A stretch of 64,000 bases of DNA from Sesbania bispinosa (GCA_026901365.1 QLOH01000518.1:668320-732319), one strand, 5' to 3'. Numbered from the stretch's first letter, positions 1 through 11,376 are shown. The notes: generated by a model not told the origin, from the sequence alone. Program-made: numbers and translations.

Positions 1-620
1 GCTGTCCAGTTGACTGGCCTTCATGCTTCTGCAGAACTTGCTTCTGCAGACAGCAAAACTGGCTCATTTCTTCACCAATGCTTCTGTGAATGTACTGAGG
101 ATGATTTCAGGATTATTTCAAGTGTATTTAAACTTGTGTTCCTCAGCTAAATCAGCAGGAGATCATTTTAGACTTTCTGGTTTGCTTTGCTGCTTCTGCA
201 GAATCTAGACTTGCAAATTCCTTCTGCAGAAATGCTTCTGATCAACTGCAGATAATTCTTATGCTTCTGTGACATGTTTCATGTTCTGCAGTTGATATAT
301 CTTAAGAGTGAAATTATGTTTTTGCTTTCTTCTTAGAATTTCCTCTAAAATGAATCTCCCTTCTAAAGCAATTTCATTTGAAGTCTTTGAGATGCTTCTG
401 GAAACTGTGAGAAGTGCTTGATAGCTTCTGCATGCTTAAATGAGTTGCTTTTCAACTTACTCATCTTTATTTCAAGTTTCCCTTCATAGATTGTCATTCT
501 TTCAACTTATTGCTTCTGTTAACCATTAAAATGAAGCTTCTCATATTTGTCCTTCTGCAAGATGAAACCTGTTGCTTCTAGACACATTCTCAAATGAAAT
601 GGTTAATTCTTTTGGAATCG
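1..620. repeat. Non-coding CTTCTG / TCTGCAGA motif-rich stretch
   Basis: No credible gene is present. By eye the hexamer CTTCTG occurs about eleven times, several times as the palindromic form CTTCTGCAGA, where chance would give less than one. This kind of dispersed short-motif enrichment resembles the non-coding part of the Ty1 element later in the window (41917-53123), whose motif is TTCAGACA. The stretch could be a piece of a related LTR or inter-ORF region that was the target of the LINE insertion. The assignment to an element is inference. Confidence 0.4.
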
Positions 621-630
621 GAATTATGCT
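621..630. repeat. LINE target-site duplication, left copy
   Basis: GAATTATGCT lies directly before the first LINE-derived base and recurs at 13611-13620 directly after the LINE A-tail. It defines the LINE insertion boundaries across the nested Ty3 element. Confidence 0.85.
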
Positions 631-1270
631 AAGTTGCATTTGATTTGGTTGTCATGATTAAAACCACTTTGAGGGGATTCTTGGACCTTACATACGCCTC
701 CCCTCGTCCAGCTGTTAGAGAGGACCTCTGGAGTAACTTGATTTGCTTGGCATCAACTACGCAGGGTGCTTGGACGGCTATTGGAGATTTTAACTCGTTG
801 AGTTCGGTACATGAAAAATCAGGGGGGACCTCCTAATGTTCGCTTGATTAATCGTTTTCAGGATGTTCTTAACCAGTGTGGTTTTCTTGACTTGGGATTT
901 GAAGGCCCTCCATTTACTTGGGAGTGGAGGAATGTAAAGGAACGCTTGGATAGGGGAGTTTGAAATTCCGATTGGCGTATGCGGTTTAGCTCCGCAGTAG
1001 TTTATCACCTTCCATCCTTCTGCTCGGATCACAAAGCGCTCTTGATGGATACCCATCCATGTGATAATATCAGTAGACCCAAAGTGTTTAAGTTTATGGC
1101 TAGCTGGTTGGAGGATACTTCTTTCAAGTCTTTGGTGTCAGAAGCGTGGAGGGGGGATATAACTTGGCTTGAAGCGGTTAGTATGTTCCAGGATAAAGCT
1201 AGCAAGTGGAACTCTGAGCACTTTGGTAGTGTTTTTCATAAAAAAAAGGCGTGTTTTAGCAATACTTGAA
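631..1270 (+). pseudogene. LINE ORF2 endonuclease domain fragment
   Basis: Translated pieces in two frames show the end of an exonuclease-endonuclease-phosphatase domain. The motif IGDFN is near 780-795, a PPFTW segment near 910, a degraded LDR..NSDW segment near 945-975, and the closing SDHKALL motif near 1025-1045. The first half of the domain, including the catalytic Glu, is missing because of 5' truncation. At least two frameshifts and a stop at about 961 separate the pieces. The product in a live element nicks target DNA to prime reverse transcription. Confidence 0.8.
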
Positions 1271-2919
1271 GGTGTCAACAAACATATGTCTATGAGGCCT
1301 CATGGGGGTTTGGATAAACCCCATAAATCCCCTTGGCATGAATATCAATCTATTCTTCTTCAGGAGGAAGCTTTCTGGTTCCACAAAGCTAGGCGTGATT
1401 GGTTGCAGTTCGGTGACAAGAATACTCGCTTTTTCCATCTGAGCACCATTGTTCTTCAGAATAATAATCGCATTTCATCTTTATACAATGAAGGGGGGAG
1501 CTCATTTCGGACCCTGCACGTTTGAAGCAGTTGGTGTTGGAATATTATAAAGTTATTTATTATGATCCTGGAGATTGCATTAGGTGGAGTGGTACTATGC
1601 TATTCCCTCAAGTTCAACAGGATACCTTGGACGCTATGATAACCATCCCCACAAATGAAGAGATTCATTCAGCCGTGAGTGACATGGGTCCCTGGAAAGC
1701 TCCTGGGCCTAACGGATTACATCCTATGTTTTTTCAGTCTCAATGGGATTCGGTAGGGCCCTCGGTTTTCCAATTGATCAGAGATGTTTTTCACTATCCA
1801 GAAAGAATCGTTGCGATTAATCAGACTTTTATTTCGCTCATTCCGAAAGTGTCCCACCCTAAAGTGATCAAGGATTTCAAGCCTATCATTCTTTGTAACG
1901 TGATCTATAAAGTTGTTACAAAAATTCTTGCCACTAGAATGCGTAGTCTGATGGATTTTCTTGTGATAGCTCAGGAGGTTTTTCACTTTATGCATAATTG
2001 CAAGAGTAGGGATGGTTTTATGGCCATTAAATTTGACTTGGAAAAGGCGTATGATAGACTGAATCGGTCCTTCATAATTGATACCCTCAGGGGCATTGGT
2101 TTAATGAGAATTTTTGCAATCTTATTTACCATTGTATTTCCACTACCTCCATGCAAGTCTTGGTGAATGGATATCCATCTGATGAGTTCCAATCTTCAAG
2201 AGGCATCAGACAGGGGGACCCCCTTTCCCCATATCTGTTTGTGTTGTGTATGGAGAGATTGGGCCATTTAATCCATGGTGCTACTGCTAATAAGTCTTGG
2301 ATTCCTATTACTCTAAGCAAAGGTCGCCCTCCTATTTCCCATCTATTCTTTGCTGATGATCTTCTTTTGTTTGGGAAGGCTAATGTGGCTCAGTTGGGTG
2401 TTATGTTAAGTTGTTTGGATTCTTTCTGTCAAGCTTCGGGGGAGAAAGTTAGTATTGAAAAAACACGGTTGTTTGTCTCTAGATATGTTCATTATTCTAG
2501 AGCTTTGGAGTTGTGTAATCGTTCGGGTTTCTCTCTCTACAGATCTGGGTAAATATTTGGGCATTCCAATTCTTCATTCTCGTCAGAGAAAAAAAACACA
2601 TGATAACCTGATTAATCATGTAAAGAGTAAACTTAGCACATGGAAAGTGGATTCATTGGCTTTTGCTGGGCGTGTTACCTTGGCTCAGACAGTGCTTGCG
2701 GCTACCCCAACTTATAGCATGCAGTGTACCCTCCTTCCTAAAGGTATTTGTCAAAAAATTGAACGCTATTGCCGTAATTTTATTTGGGGAGATAGACCCA
2801 GTAGGAAGACTTGGCACACAGTTAGTTGGGATGAGTTTACACTCCCTACAAATATGGGAGGCTGGGGTTTTAAGGATCTATATAGCTTTAATAAGGCCAT
2901 GATTATGAAGCTCAGCTAG
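1271..2919 (+). pseudogene. LINE ORF2 reverse transcriptase, broken
   Basis: The reverse transcriptase core is spread over three overlapping pieces (about 1522-2166, 2151-2552 and 2455-2919). Visible motifs are KAPGPNG near 1700, LIPK near 1840, DLEKAYDR near 2035-2060, RGIRQGDPLSPYLF near 2200-2245, the catalytic FADD near 2350, and the post-finger YLGIP near 2555. The segment expected before IAQE (the 'TQSSFIPGR' region) is missing, so a small internal deletion has occurred besides the frameshifts. In a live element this domain copies the RNA at the nick. Confidence 0.88.
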
Positions 2920-3778
2920 GGGTTAATCCATAAGCCGGATGCGTTTTGGGTTCGTGTTCTCAGGCATAAATATGGTTGTGGCTCGGGGTATATCCCTCTT
3001 CTCCTTCATCGTACAAATGTTTCGAATGTGTAGAGGGGAATTATGAATACGTGGTCTGATTTCATGAAGGGCCTAAGGTTTAATCTTGGAAATGGGCAGA
3101 CTACATCTTTTTGGCATAGTCGTTGGCTGCCTTCCAACCTGATTATTGGTGATGAGGTTCTGGGTGATATTCCTAATCATCTTAGAAATTGTGCGGTGTC
3201 TTATTTTGCTTCTAATGGTAATAGTTGGGATCTCAGTACGGTGGAGCATATTATTCCTTCCTCAGTCAAGGCTGAAATTCTAAGCCTGATGCCTCCCTTA
3301 TCCTCCTTGGGAAATGATATTGTGTCCTGGAGTGTGTCTACTAGTGGTGAGTTTACTACATGCTCAACTTATGACTTAATTATGGGATTTCATGAGGATG
3401 GTTTTGAGAATGAGTTTTGGAAGCATTTATGGAGATTAAAATTCCACGTCGTGTCAGAAGCTTTGTTTGCCTGGTTCTCAAAAGGGGTTTCAAGACAAAC
3501 TATAAACGTGCTACCTGTCATATAGGGGAGGATGACATCTGTCCCCTTTGTCATGCAGCAAGTGAGACTGATATTCACATTCTGCGTGACTGCTCCTTTG
3601 CCGCGAAGGTGTGGTATGCTATTCGGGACACACGAGGCGAACATTGGTCAGGAACTAATACGTGGCTGTGGATGAAGGGAAATCTGAGCCTTGGAAATAA
3701 TGAGGCTGATAATTATTGGTCCAGAATTTTTTGCATCACCAGCTGGCTTATTTGGAAGGCGCGCAACGACTTGGTGTT
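2920..3778 (+). pseudogene. LINE ORF2 zf-RVT-like region, broken
   Basis: The reading frame resumes around 3043 and shifts near 3420-3480. It shows the WxxG..F.W....W.P and CPLC....ET..H.L..C pattern of the zf-RVT region found between RT and RNase H in plant L1 elements (Cys/His cluster about 3540-3600). The coding sense runs directly into the left end of the Ty3 insertion at 3779 and picks up again at 12944. Confidence 0.75.
3774..3778. repeat. Target-site duplication GTGTT (left) of Ty3 element 1
   Basis: GTGTT at 3774-3778 is repeated exactly at 12939-12943. It abuts TG at 3779 and CA at 12938, giving the 5-bp duplication expected of an LTR-retrotransposon integrase. Confidence 0.92.
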
Positions 3779-5320
3779 TGATGATGTTCTGGAAAGCATA
3801 CCAAAATATTAGCAGTATAATAGTAAGTATAAGATATCGTATCCGCAGAAAGCGGTTCACTTCGTATAATTTTAGTGATCGAATTAGCAAATGAGTAACT
3901 GTTTAAGAGAATGATTGTGGTGCAGAATAATAAAAGTGAACGATGAACAATAAATTGAGAAAAGATAGAATTACTTGGACTAGGATTGGATTTCGCTTCT
4001 TCGCACCCCTCCTGTATGTGAATCTCTCCTTTTAATTATAAACTTGTTAATACTTATACCTTAGCAATTACTACTTCCTACAGGCCTCCTGTGGGTGTGG
4101 ATATACCCCTCATTGTCAGGTAGTTTCCTATATTCTTTAGCAATTCCAATTATCTATAGGCCTCCTGTGAGTGTGGATATACCCCTCATTATCAGGTAGT
4201 TTCCTATGTTAACTGGGCTATCAATTTAATCATACTTTCCTATAGAATGCCTATGAAGGGGCTGTCACTCACCAAAACACTTCAATCCTCGGGACAGGAC
4301 TATATTCCTTTATGTATAAACGAGTACTTTTAGCAATCGGAGGTTATGTTTCCTATGTCTAGGCTCCCCTAAACTCTAATACTATCCGGAAATCTCATTC
4401 TCGTTGTATCCTGATCACTAGCCTACGACTCCGGCGCACGCGTGGAAGTAATGCATTAAGAACAACATAAAAGTACCGATATAAGTAAAGTAAAAACGAG
4501 AATTTATAATTAAAAACAAGAGAATTTACATACACTTGGGGATTGAGTCCACTACATCCAGTCCTACTGGAGAGCTTAGCTACTCATGGTAGCCATTACA
4601 AACCACTGAAGAATCTGTCACCTTCTTCAATCCTTATGCTTCTATCCTCAATTCTACGCTCCCTCTTTGTTGGGGTCTCGGCGACCTCCTCTGATCTTTG
4701 CAAAAGGTTCCTATTTATAGACTGGGAAAACCTAATCTAAAATTGGAAGAGATGAATCCGTTATTTGAATTTAAAAAGCTGATGCGTAACTTGCGCTTCA
4801 CCTGCGCTAAGCGCAGATGAAGCGTGTCCCTCTGTAAGCTGCGCTTCACCTGCGCTAAGCGCAGGTGGAGCGTGAAACACGCTGTAGACTTTCTTCAATT
4901 CCTCACTTATCCACTTGATCTCTTTCTGATCTTGCCTTTGCTTGATTGATTTCCCTTGTTTCCCTTTTCTGGCTTGATTTTGTATTTATTTAAGCTTGAA
5001 TTCAAATTGGGGAAAGTCATCCACAAGATCCTTTGTTTAAATGGTTGCTGATCTCATCTTTATTTTGTCCTCATTTAAACTTCAAATCTGCAAACAATCT
5101 CCCCATTTAATGCTATTTTCTCTCCTATTTCAAATCTTCCATAAATCTGCATAAATTAACAGATTTCTAATAAAAATAGCATCAAATTCAAACTCAAACC
5201 AAATAATTACAATTTTCACAATTATTCACAAAAGGGATTATTTTGGGGCATAAATTAATATTTTAGCCTTGATAAGTGTAATAAAAAGATAGGAAAATAA
5301 CACATAATTTATACTTATCA
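3779..5320 (-). repeat. 3' LTR of Ty3 element 1
   Basis: This 1542-bp LTR (read on the minus strand it starts TGATAAGTG at 5320) matches 11402-12938 almost base for base. A TATAAATAG-type box on the minus strand lies at about 4711-4721. Two palindromic hairpins (4792-4872) lie upstream of it, inside U3. The stretch 4080-4210 contains a two-fold repeat of a ~60-bp unit (CCTCCTGTGxGTGTGG...CAGGTAGTTTCCTAT), present in the other LTR as well. Confidence 0.92.
4792..4872 (-). promoter_or_regulatory. Paired GCGCTTCACC hairpins upstream of LTR TATA box
   Basis: Two near-perfect palindromes of about 33 bp (4792-4824 and 4840-4872) have the form TGCGCTTCACC-TGCGCTAAGCGCA-GGTGAAGCG. On the minus strand they lie about 70-150 bp upstream of the TATA box at 4711-4721. 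The same arrangement occurs in every LTR of this family in the window. Confidence 0.8.
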
Positions 5321-5335
5321 AATACCCCCCAACTT
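5321..5335 (-). other. Polypurine tract of Ty3 element 1
   Basis: On the minus strand AAGTTGGGGGGTATT abuts the 3' LTR, where plus-strand DNA synthesis would be primed. The same sequence precedes the 3' LTR of the larger relative at 39498-39513. Confidence 0.85.
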
Positions 5336-7261
5336 AACTTCTTCCTTGTCCTCAAGCAAGATACCTTTTGTAATCAAAAATCAAATCACCCTTGTGTACA
5401 ATTCTCATAAACAACTATAAAGTAAAATTTCCATCATCTCTTCATTAGGCAGAAGTCACTTTCCAAATATCAGAAAAAATCAGAATCAAGAGATGTTACC
5501 AATCCTCAATCAGAACAAAACACAATCAACAATCAAACTTTCTCAAAAGTAGCAATTAAAGCAATAAATGATTAACCAAGGAATTTCACTCATGCTCACG
5601 GGTACTGTTTCCCTCAATGTTTTCACCACAATTGAATAACTAAGATTGATAGTCGTTTCTAGTTCCTAAACATGCTCATGGTCAATATGGATCAAAAGGT
5701 CTTTTCAAGGTTGTAATGAGGCTGGGCTATCAAGAAATCATGATTTTTCTGGATAATCAATGAACACCTGGAATAGAGAGCATCTTTTGATGTTGCTTGA
5801 CTTGGAACTTCTCTCCTTCCACCATCTTATTCTTGATTTGTCTCATTTTTGCAGGCCTCTTTCTTTGTTTGAAATTGCACTCCCCCCAACTTATTCAATT
5901 TATTCATTTTTTTCTTTTTGGTTTTGGGGGAGTGATCTTGTTTTTACTTTCATGTACCTGCTCTTTGAATTTCTTGATTTTCAATTTACCAACCTTTTCT
6001 TCCCATTTTCTTTGCTTGCACCTTGCTCTCTATCTCAAATGTATAAGGGACAGGATATAGATATCAATTATGGTTTGGGTGCACAAGAATAATCATTAAA
6101 GGCTCAAATGGGTTACCAAGAAATTGGAAAAATTATATCAAGGGTTGGTTGTTTGGCACTGAGCAAATATATTGAAAACAAAAATTGCCTTTGTCACATC
6201 CAAATTTTCCATAAGCAGAATAAGATCCAAAAACTCAATCAATAAAAAATTGACAAGCAACGATGAAAAACTCTCAATTCAAGTGTTTGTGTTCTCAACT
6301 CACCGGCTTCTTGGCTAAATTCCTTGATAAAGCACTTAATGGTTTTAATTAACTACCCTGATAGGTTCTCCTGTGAAGCATCCTAATCCTAACTGATTAT
6401 GGAATTAATCACAAAACTCTTTCTTTTTTCCTAATCTGGTTAGTTAAACTAACTAATTTCAGAAATTTTGAAAAATTTTCCCTTATTTTCCTAATTATCC
6501 TAAATCCTAAAAATTTGAAATGCATGAATAAAATTCTAATTAACTAAAAATTATTCCTATAAAATAAAAGAAAATAGAAAAATAAAAGAACGAAAAGAAA
6601 GAAAAACACCAATGTCAATCTTCATCCTCTGTATCCTGTAAGTCCTTGTCCTTTTCTCAAGCTGTTGCTGCTTCACCTCCCCCTGGAAGAATAGGCCTAT
6701 CCCCAGGCTACTGCTAGAATATCCGGAACTCTTCAAACAACATGCCTGAGTATGGGTCTTGCAGCAGCCTGTGCACTCTTGAATCTCATGGGATCATATT
6801 CTCTGATCCTTTTCCTCATGCCTTCTCCTCGTGAGCTAAAGCCACGGAAAAGACTAGTAATTTAATCCTAGGCATTTGAAAAGTCAAATAACAACAATTA
6901 GTTGCTAAAAACACATTTATTTTAATGATGTCTTATTGCAAATACCAATTCATGAAGAACATGGAAGTCTATCATTAACCAATTTGCATGCATAAATAAT
7001 TACTCTCTTCACAACAAAATTTCACTGCACTTGGTAATGCCTTCCTAAAAACAGAATATACTCATTTGTTTTGCAAGCATTCAATCAATCCATGGAAAGT
7101 GAAAGTTAAATTTTTTTTTTTGAAAGAAATAGAGCATAACACTTTCAAATTCAATAATTCACAAAACAAAGAACATTCCAATCAAGCAAATTGTTCTTCA
7201 TGTTTCCACACAGCCAAAATCACATTCAAGATAGCAATAATCAACAATATTTAAAGTCTTA
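5336..7261 (-). other. Long 3' non-coding region of Ty3 element 1
   Basis: No gene is supported here. Read on the minus strand, 5336-6470 matches 38400-39497 of the larger Ty3 element over most of its length, for example the segment around 6355-6420 against 38450-38520. It is therefore a conserved 3' untranslated region of the family. 6470-7261 is AT-rich with no recognisable coding sequence. It occupies the place where the relative has its accessory gene, which is lost or unrecognisable here. Confidence 0.7.
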
Positions 7262-8589
7262 GGGCCCGTTTGGTGCACATGATAGGATATGATATGATAG
7301 GATAAGAGAGTTGGATAGTGACATGATAGGATAAGAGCATGATAAGCTCTTATCTTATCCTATGTTTGATGTACACCAGGATAAGAAGACAGATATGATT
7401 ATTTTATCCTATCCTACGTTTGAGATGAACAGATTATGGTAGGATAGGATATAAAGAATATTAAAATGACAAAATTACCCTTATTGCAAATTTAAATTAT
7501 TTTTTTGCTTTTCAGCAAGCACACGTAAATAAAAATATATTTTTTATTAAAAAATATTTAAATTTATTTTACAAAAAATAAAATTGCTAAAAATATTAAA
7601 ATTACCATAAAAATTGTTATTATAGAGAGGGAGGAGAGAGAAAGATGGGGGAGAGAGAGGAGAGAGAGGGGAGAGAGCGGGAGAGTGAGGAGAGAGGGAG
7701 GAGAGAGAGAGGAAGAGAGAGGAAAGAGAAATACTGGGGAGAGAGAGAGGAGGAGGGAGGAGGAGGGAAAGAGGGGGAGAGAGGAGAGAGCAGGAGGGGG
7801 AGTAGGGAGAGAGGAGGAGAGAGGGAAGAGAGAGGAGAGAGAAAGAGGGGGGAAGAGAGAGGAGAGAGAAGAGAGAGAGAAAGAGGGGGAGAGAGGAAAT
7901 AGAGAGGAGAGAGAAAGAGGGAGAGAGAGGGGAAGAGGAAGGAGGGAGGAGAGAGAAAGAGGGGGAGGGAGGAGAGAGAGGAGAGAGAGAGGAGAGAGAG
8001 AAAAAAGGGGAAGAAAGAGAGGAGAGAGGGAGGGGAGAGGAGAGAGGAGAGAGAGGAGAGAGAGAAAAGGGAGAGAGAGAGAGGAGAGAGAAAGAGGGGG
8101 GAGAGAGAGGAGAGAGGAGGGAGGGAGGGAGAGAGAGAAAGAGGGGGAGAGAGGAGAGGAAGGGAAGAGATAGGAGAGAGAAAAGGGGGAGAGGAGAGAG
8201 AGAGGAGAGAGAGAGGAGAGAGAAAAATGGGGAGAGAGAGGAGAGAGAGGGAGGGGAGAGAGGGAAGAGATATGAGAGAGAAAGAGGGGAAGAGAGAGAG
8301 GACAGAGAGGGAATAAAGAGGAGAGAGAAAGAGGAGGATAGAGAGAAAGAGGGGGAGAGAGGAGAGAGAAAGAGAGGATAAATGAGGAAGAAATTTTTTT
8401 ATTTTATCCTATCCTATCACTCCCTAACCCAGCCCCCCCCTCAGGATAAGAATTACACTAGAAGGAAAGGATAGGATAAGCAACAGGATAAAGTTATCAT
8501 ATCATATTGGTGCAACAAACACATGATAATTGACAGGATAGGATAAAGTTATCATGTCCTGTCTCTTATCCTGTGCACCAAACGGGCCC
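7262..8589. mobile_element. PIF/Harbinger-type non-autonomous element with purine tract
   Basis: Terminal inverted repeats GGGCCCGTTTGGTGCAC / GTGCACCAAACGGGCCC are flanked by a TTA duplication (7259-7261 and 8590-8592), the hallmark of PIF/Harbinger (Tourist) elements. The subterminal regions repeat the motif GATAGGATA in both orientations. There is no transposase. The centre (about 7624-8392) is an uninterrupted purine tract. The element is 1328 bp, long for a MITE, because of that tract. A relative starts at 63388. Confidence 0.85.
7624..8392 (+). repeat. ~750-bp polypurine (GAGAGG/GAGAAAGAGGGG) tract
   Basis: The plus strand is almost free of pyrimidines for about 750 bases, built from GAGA, GGGAGAGA and GAGAAAGAGG units with irregular period. 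Open frames through it (Arg/Glu/Gly only) are composition artefacts. Such mirror-rich purine tracts can form triplex DNA and bind GAGA-repeat factors; that is general knowledge and is not shown here. Confidence 0.9.
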
Positions 8590-8592
8590 TTA

Positions 8593-9060
8593 AGGTTGCT
8601 ATCCTAAAGTGTAAATCATAAAAATAGAGTAAATGAAGATTTCAATTGGTAAAAATTAAAGAAAATATGCATGAAATTTGAAAGTTTCAAAATTGATGGA
8701 GGTTTATGAGTGGAAAAAGTGAAAAGAAAAGCTTAGGAAGTAGAGAAAAGCACATGAGAAAATAAAAGATTTTTAAAATTTCGTACTGTTGCGCTTCACC
8801 TGCGCTCAGCGCAAGTGAAGTGCAGAAAACAATGACTAAAATTACAATTATGCGCTTTACCTGCGCTAAGCGCAGGTGAAGCGTAGAAAACAAAATGAGA
8901 TTTTTCAATTTTTAGTCACGTTTTCTACTACTTCCTATTGTTTTAAAAATTTTATTTTCTACAAACTTATTCCAATCAATTTTGAAAATTTCCTAAATCC
9001 TAAAAAAATGAAAAAAAAATCCTAATTAACAAACAAGAAAATAAAACACAACTAAAAATA
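8593..9060 (-). other. Region after the pol remnant with two hairpins (Ty3 element 1)
   Basis: No gene is present. On the minus strand this follows the end-of-pol remnant (about 9060-9130) and holds two family hairpins (8790-8824 and 8851-8884). The larger relative has its hairpin array at the same relative place (36490-36750). Confidence 0.7.
8790..8884 (-). promoter_or_regulatory. Internal pair of GCGCTTCACC hairpins
   Basis: Two palindromes with arms TGCGCTTCACCTGCGCT and their complement, one with a few mismatches, lie inside the internal region rather than the LTR. Their position downstream of pol equals that of the array in the autonomous relative, so they were kept although pol itself was lost. 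Confidence 0.75.
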
Positions 9061-9135
9061 ATTAAAACTTGAAAATCTTTGGGTTGCCTCCCAAAAAGCG
9101 CTTGTTTAACGTCTGATAGCTCGATGCCTGCTCTG

Positions 9136-10278
9136 TCAAGGTGGCTGAAACAGAAATCTTTTGGTGAGCTTGTGAGTTGCACCCTTCCTTTCTCTGGCCC
9201 AAAAACCTCCCCATAATCTTGCCTTGGAAGAATCTGTAATGTGATATGACTTTGACCATTTGGGCTTCTTCCTGGAATTAGACCATGCCTCTGACTCCCT
9301 TGGCTTGACTTTTCTTTTCTTTATTTTGCTCTTATGTTCATGAGTCTTCTTTTCCTGAAGCTTTGATGATTCACAACTGATTGCTTTCAATTTCTTTGCT
9401 TTGCAGGGGTCTTTGATATGAAACACACCTAACCATTTGATCTTCAATCTGGCTCTAGGCTCTGAATTTAATTCCAGCTTGACTTTTCTTCTCTTTGCCT
9501 TGTTGTGGTCAGTGTGATTGCAGGCCTTTCTTTTGTGAGGTCTGGAAGGATTGTCACTTGCACCATGCCTTTCTTGATCTTCCTTTGAAGGACTAGTTGG
9601 ATAAGGCGAGGTCTTTGGTCTTGGTACCACTTCCCTTCCTTCCTCGGGCTTTGATTCTCCATCTCTCTGTTCACTCTTTTTCTCATTTTCTTGATCTTTT
9701 TCATCATGTACATCCCCATGCGTTGTATTCTCTTTCTCCCTTTCACAGTCAATCTCTTCTTCAAGCACCATCTTTTCTGTTTCATCCTCTCTTTCTTCCT
9801 CTACTTCTGCTCCACCTTCTTCATCAGCCAGATTGTTCTTGATTTCCTCCCCTATCAGCTGAACAATGCCATCGCACTGCTCTTCGGGGTTGGGTAGTGC
9901 ATTTGCTGAGATTTGCTCTGACTGTTGGTTGGCTCTTGCTTTTGCTATCTGTTCAACTGTTGCATCAGGAAACTTTCTCTTCTTGTTGAGCAGTTCCAAC
10001 ATGAATTGCTCCATGGCCTCCAACATTGGGATGTTGATTTGCACTATTTTGTTACTCTCCATGAAGGCTGCAAATAGCGTGTTCATATATTTCATGGAGG
10101 GATTCTTTGGATATGGTAATTCCCTGACTTGCAGTGCATGTGTGAACTCGTCTTTTTCTTCTTCATTATTTTCTTCAGCAGCTTCTTCTGATTTCCTTTC
10201 TTCAATTTCTCTTTCTTGTATTTCTTCAGATCCCTCCTCTTCATCAGCCAGATCATCATTGGTTTCCTCCCCTATCAA
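9136..10278 (-). CDS. Gag-derived acidic/lysine-rich protein of non-autonomous Ty3 element
   Basis: An open frame of 380 codons in which pol would be expected. The first third is acidic and contains RELPYP (residues about 52-57) followed by a helical segment, both matching the gag C-terminal part of the large Ty3 element (about 30870-31060). A second acidic block (142-165) repeats the opening IGEE...LADEE segment, pointing to an internal tandem duplication. The last 140 residues are rich in Lys/Arg (KRKAC, KAKRRKVK, KKRKVKPRE), resembling nuclear localisation signals. No protease or polymerase motif is seen. Whether it is translated is unknown; it may act in trans with Gag of a partner element. 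Confidence 0.6.
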   Translation of the reverse strand: MIGEETNDDLADEEEGSEEIQEREIEERKSEEAAEENNEEEKDEFTHALQVRELPYPKNPSMKYMNTLFAAFMESNKIVQINIPMLEAMEQFMLELLNKKRKFPDATVEQIAKARANQQSEQISANALPNPEEQCDGIVQLIGEEIKNNLADEEGGAEVEEEREDETEKMVLEEEIDCEREKENTTHGDVHDEKDQENEKKSEQRDGESKPEEGREVVPRPKTSPYPTSPSKEDQERHGASDNPSRPHKRKACNHTDHNKAKRRKVKLELNSEPRARLKIKWLGVFHIKDPCKAKKLKAISCESSKLQEKKTHEHKSKIKKRKVKPRESEAWSNSRKKPKWSKSYHITDSSKARLWGGFWARERKGATHKLTKRFLFQPP

Positions 10279-10283
10279 TTTAG

Positions 10284-11087
10284 CACTTATGGTGGGACAA
10301 ATTCTACGGGGTTGAGCTGTGCTTTTTTATCTAACTGATATTTGGTTAAATTTGCTATCATCTCAGCTAGTGTGGGATCAGTACCGAATCCTACTTCTTC
10401 ATACATCTTTTGACGCTGTATCAATCCTTGCAATCCCCTTACAATAGGATCTTCCACTTCTAAATGCACTATTTGAACTGAAGGGTAACTTAGCTGATGT
10501 TGGACAGAAGGTTGCACATGGAATGAAACATTATCTTGGTGCCATCCAAAGTCCTTATTCTGGCTATTTCTCCATCTTTGTGAATTGTTTGCGAAGTTGT
10601 TGTTGTTGGAGAAGTTGCCTGGTCTTCCTTGATTGCTCCTGTAGTTAACTTACTCTTCTTGAATGTCTGGATAAGAGCAGTAACCATTGAGATGGTTACC
10701 TCCGCAAAAGTCACAAATTAATTGTGGTGACTGGCTAGGATAAGAGTGAACTTTCTGCGGTGGCTGAGAAAGACTGTCTAGCTGCTTTTTGAGTGCTTCT
10801 AACGACTGCTTCAACCTCTTATTTTCTGCCCTGAGTTCATCTTCAAAAGTTTGCTTATGGGATGAAACAGTATCTTGTTGCCACCCAAAATTTTGATTCT
10901 GGTAACTTCCCCAATCCCGTGAAAAATTGTTAGAATAATTGTTGTAATTAGAGAAGTTACCTTGAATTGGTGTGTGGGAGAAATATTTTGGCTCTTGCTG
11001 CCTAACATAATCTCCAAGGGTTCTTCTTGGTGGATTTTGATAATCTCCAAGTATTCTTCTTGGTGGATTTTGCCATTCAGAAGCCAT
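10284..11087 (-). pseudogene. Gag fragment with zinc knuckle (Ty3 element 1)
   Basis: The minus-strand start at 11087 gives a Met followed by two copies of an NPPRR(I/T)LGDY unit, a match to the LGDY start of Gag in the large relative (29618). A glutamine/asparagine-rich part, a coiled-coil-like segment and a zinc knuckle C-x2-C-x3-H-x4-C (about 10690-10730) follow. The frame stops at 10650 and shifted coding continues to 10287 (LNPVEFVPP end). The Asn-rich segment GNFSNxNN...FGWxQD occurs twice, once at about 10860-10960 and once at about 10510-10620, so part of gag is tandemly duplicated. The canonical Retrotrans_gag helical domain is absent. Confidence 0.7.
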
Positions 11088-11376
11088 TTAACATTTACTT
11101 CACTTGGGGTGGTTGAAATGAGAGTGTTGAAATTGTCTCCTTAAGCTTAGCCTTGCCCCTTTTTCTGTTACCTGTTCTTTCAAGGATCTCAAACAAATGT
11201 TAGCTCAGGAGAAAGGAACAAAAATTATTATCTTTTTTTTATATAATAATTTTTTTATTTACGAAAATAATAAAATAAAATATTATTTTTTTTAAAATCC
11301 TAAAATGAAAATCCTAAAATCCTAAGATAAAACTTGATAATTCGAACTCCCAAGGTTATACAAATTGAAACACCGC

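Noticed and set aside
7645..8173. Two long open frames of Arg/Glu/Gly
   Set aside because: They exist only because the purine tract contains no stop codons in those frames; there is no start context or conserved domain.
9597..10315. Plus-strand frames rich in Ser/Phe/Leu
   Set aside because: They are the complement of the Gag-derived minus-strand coding sequence.
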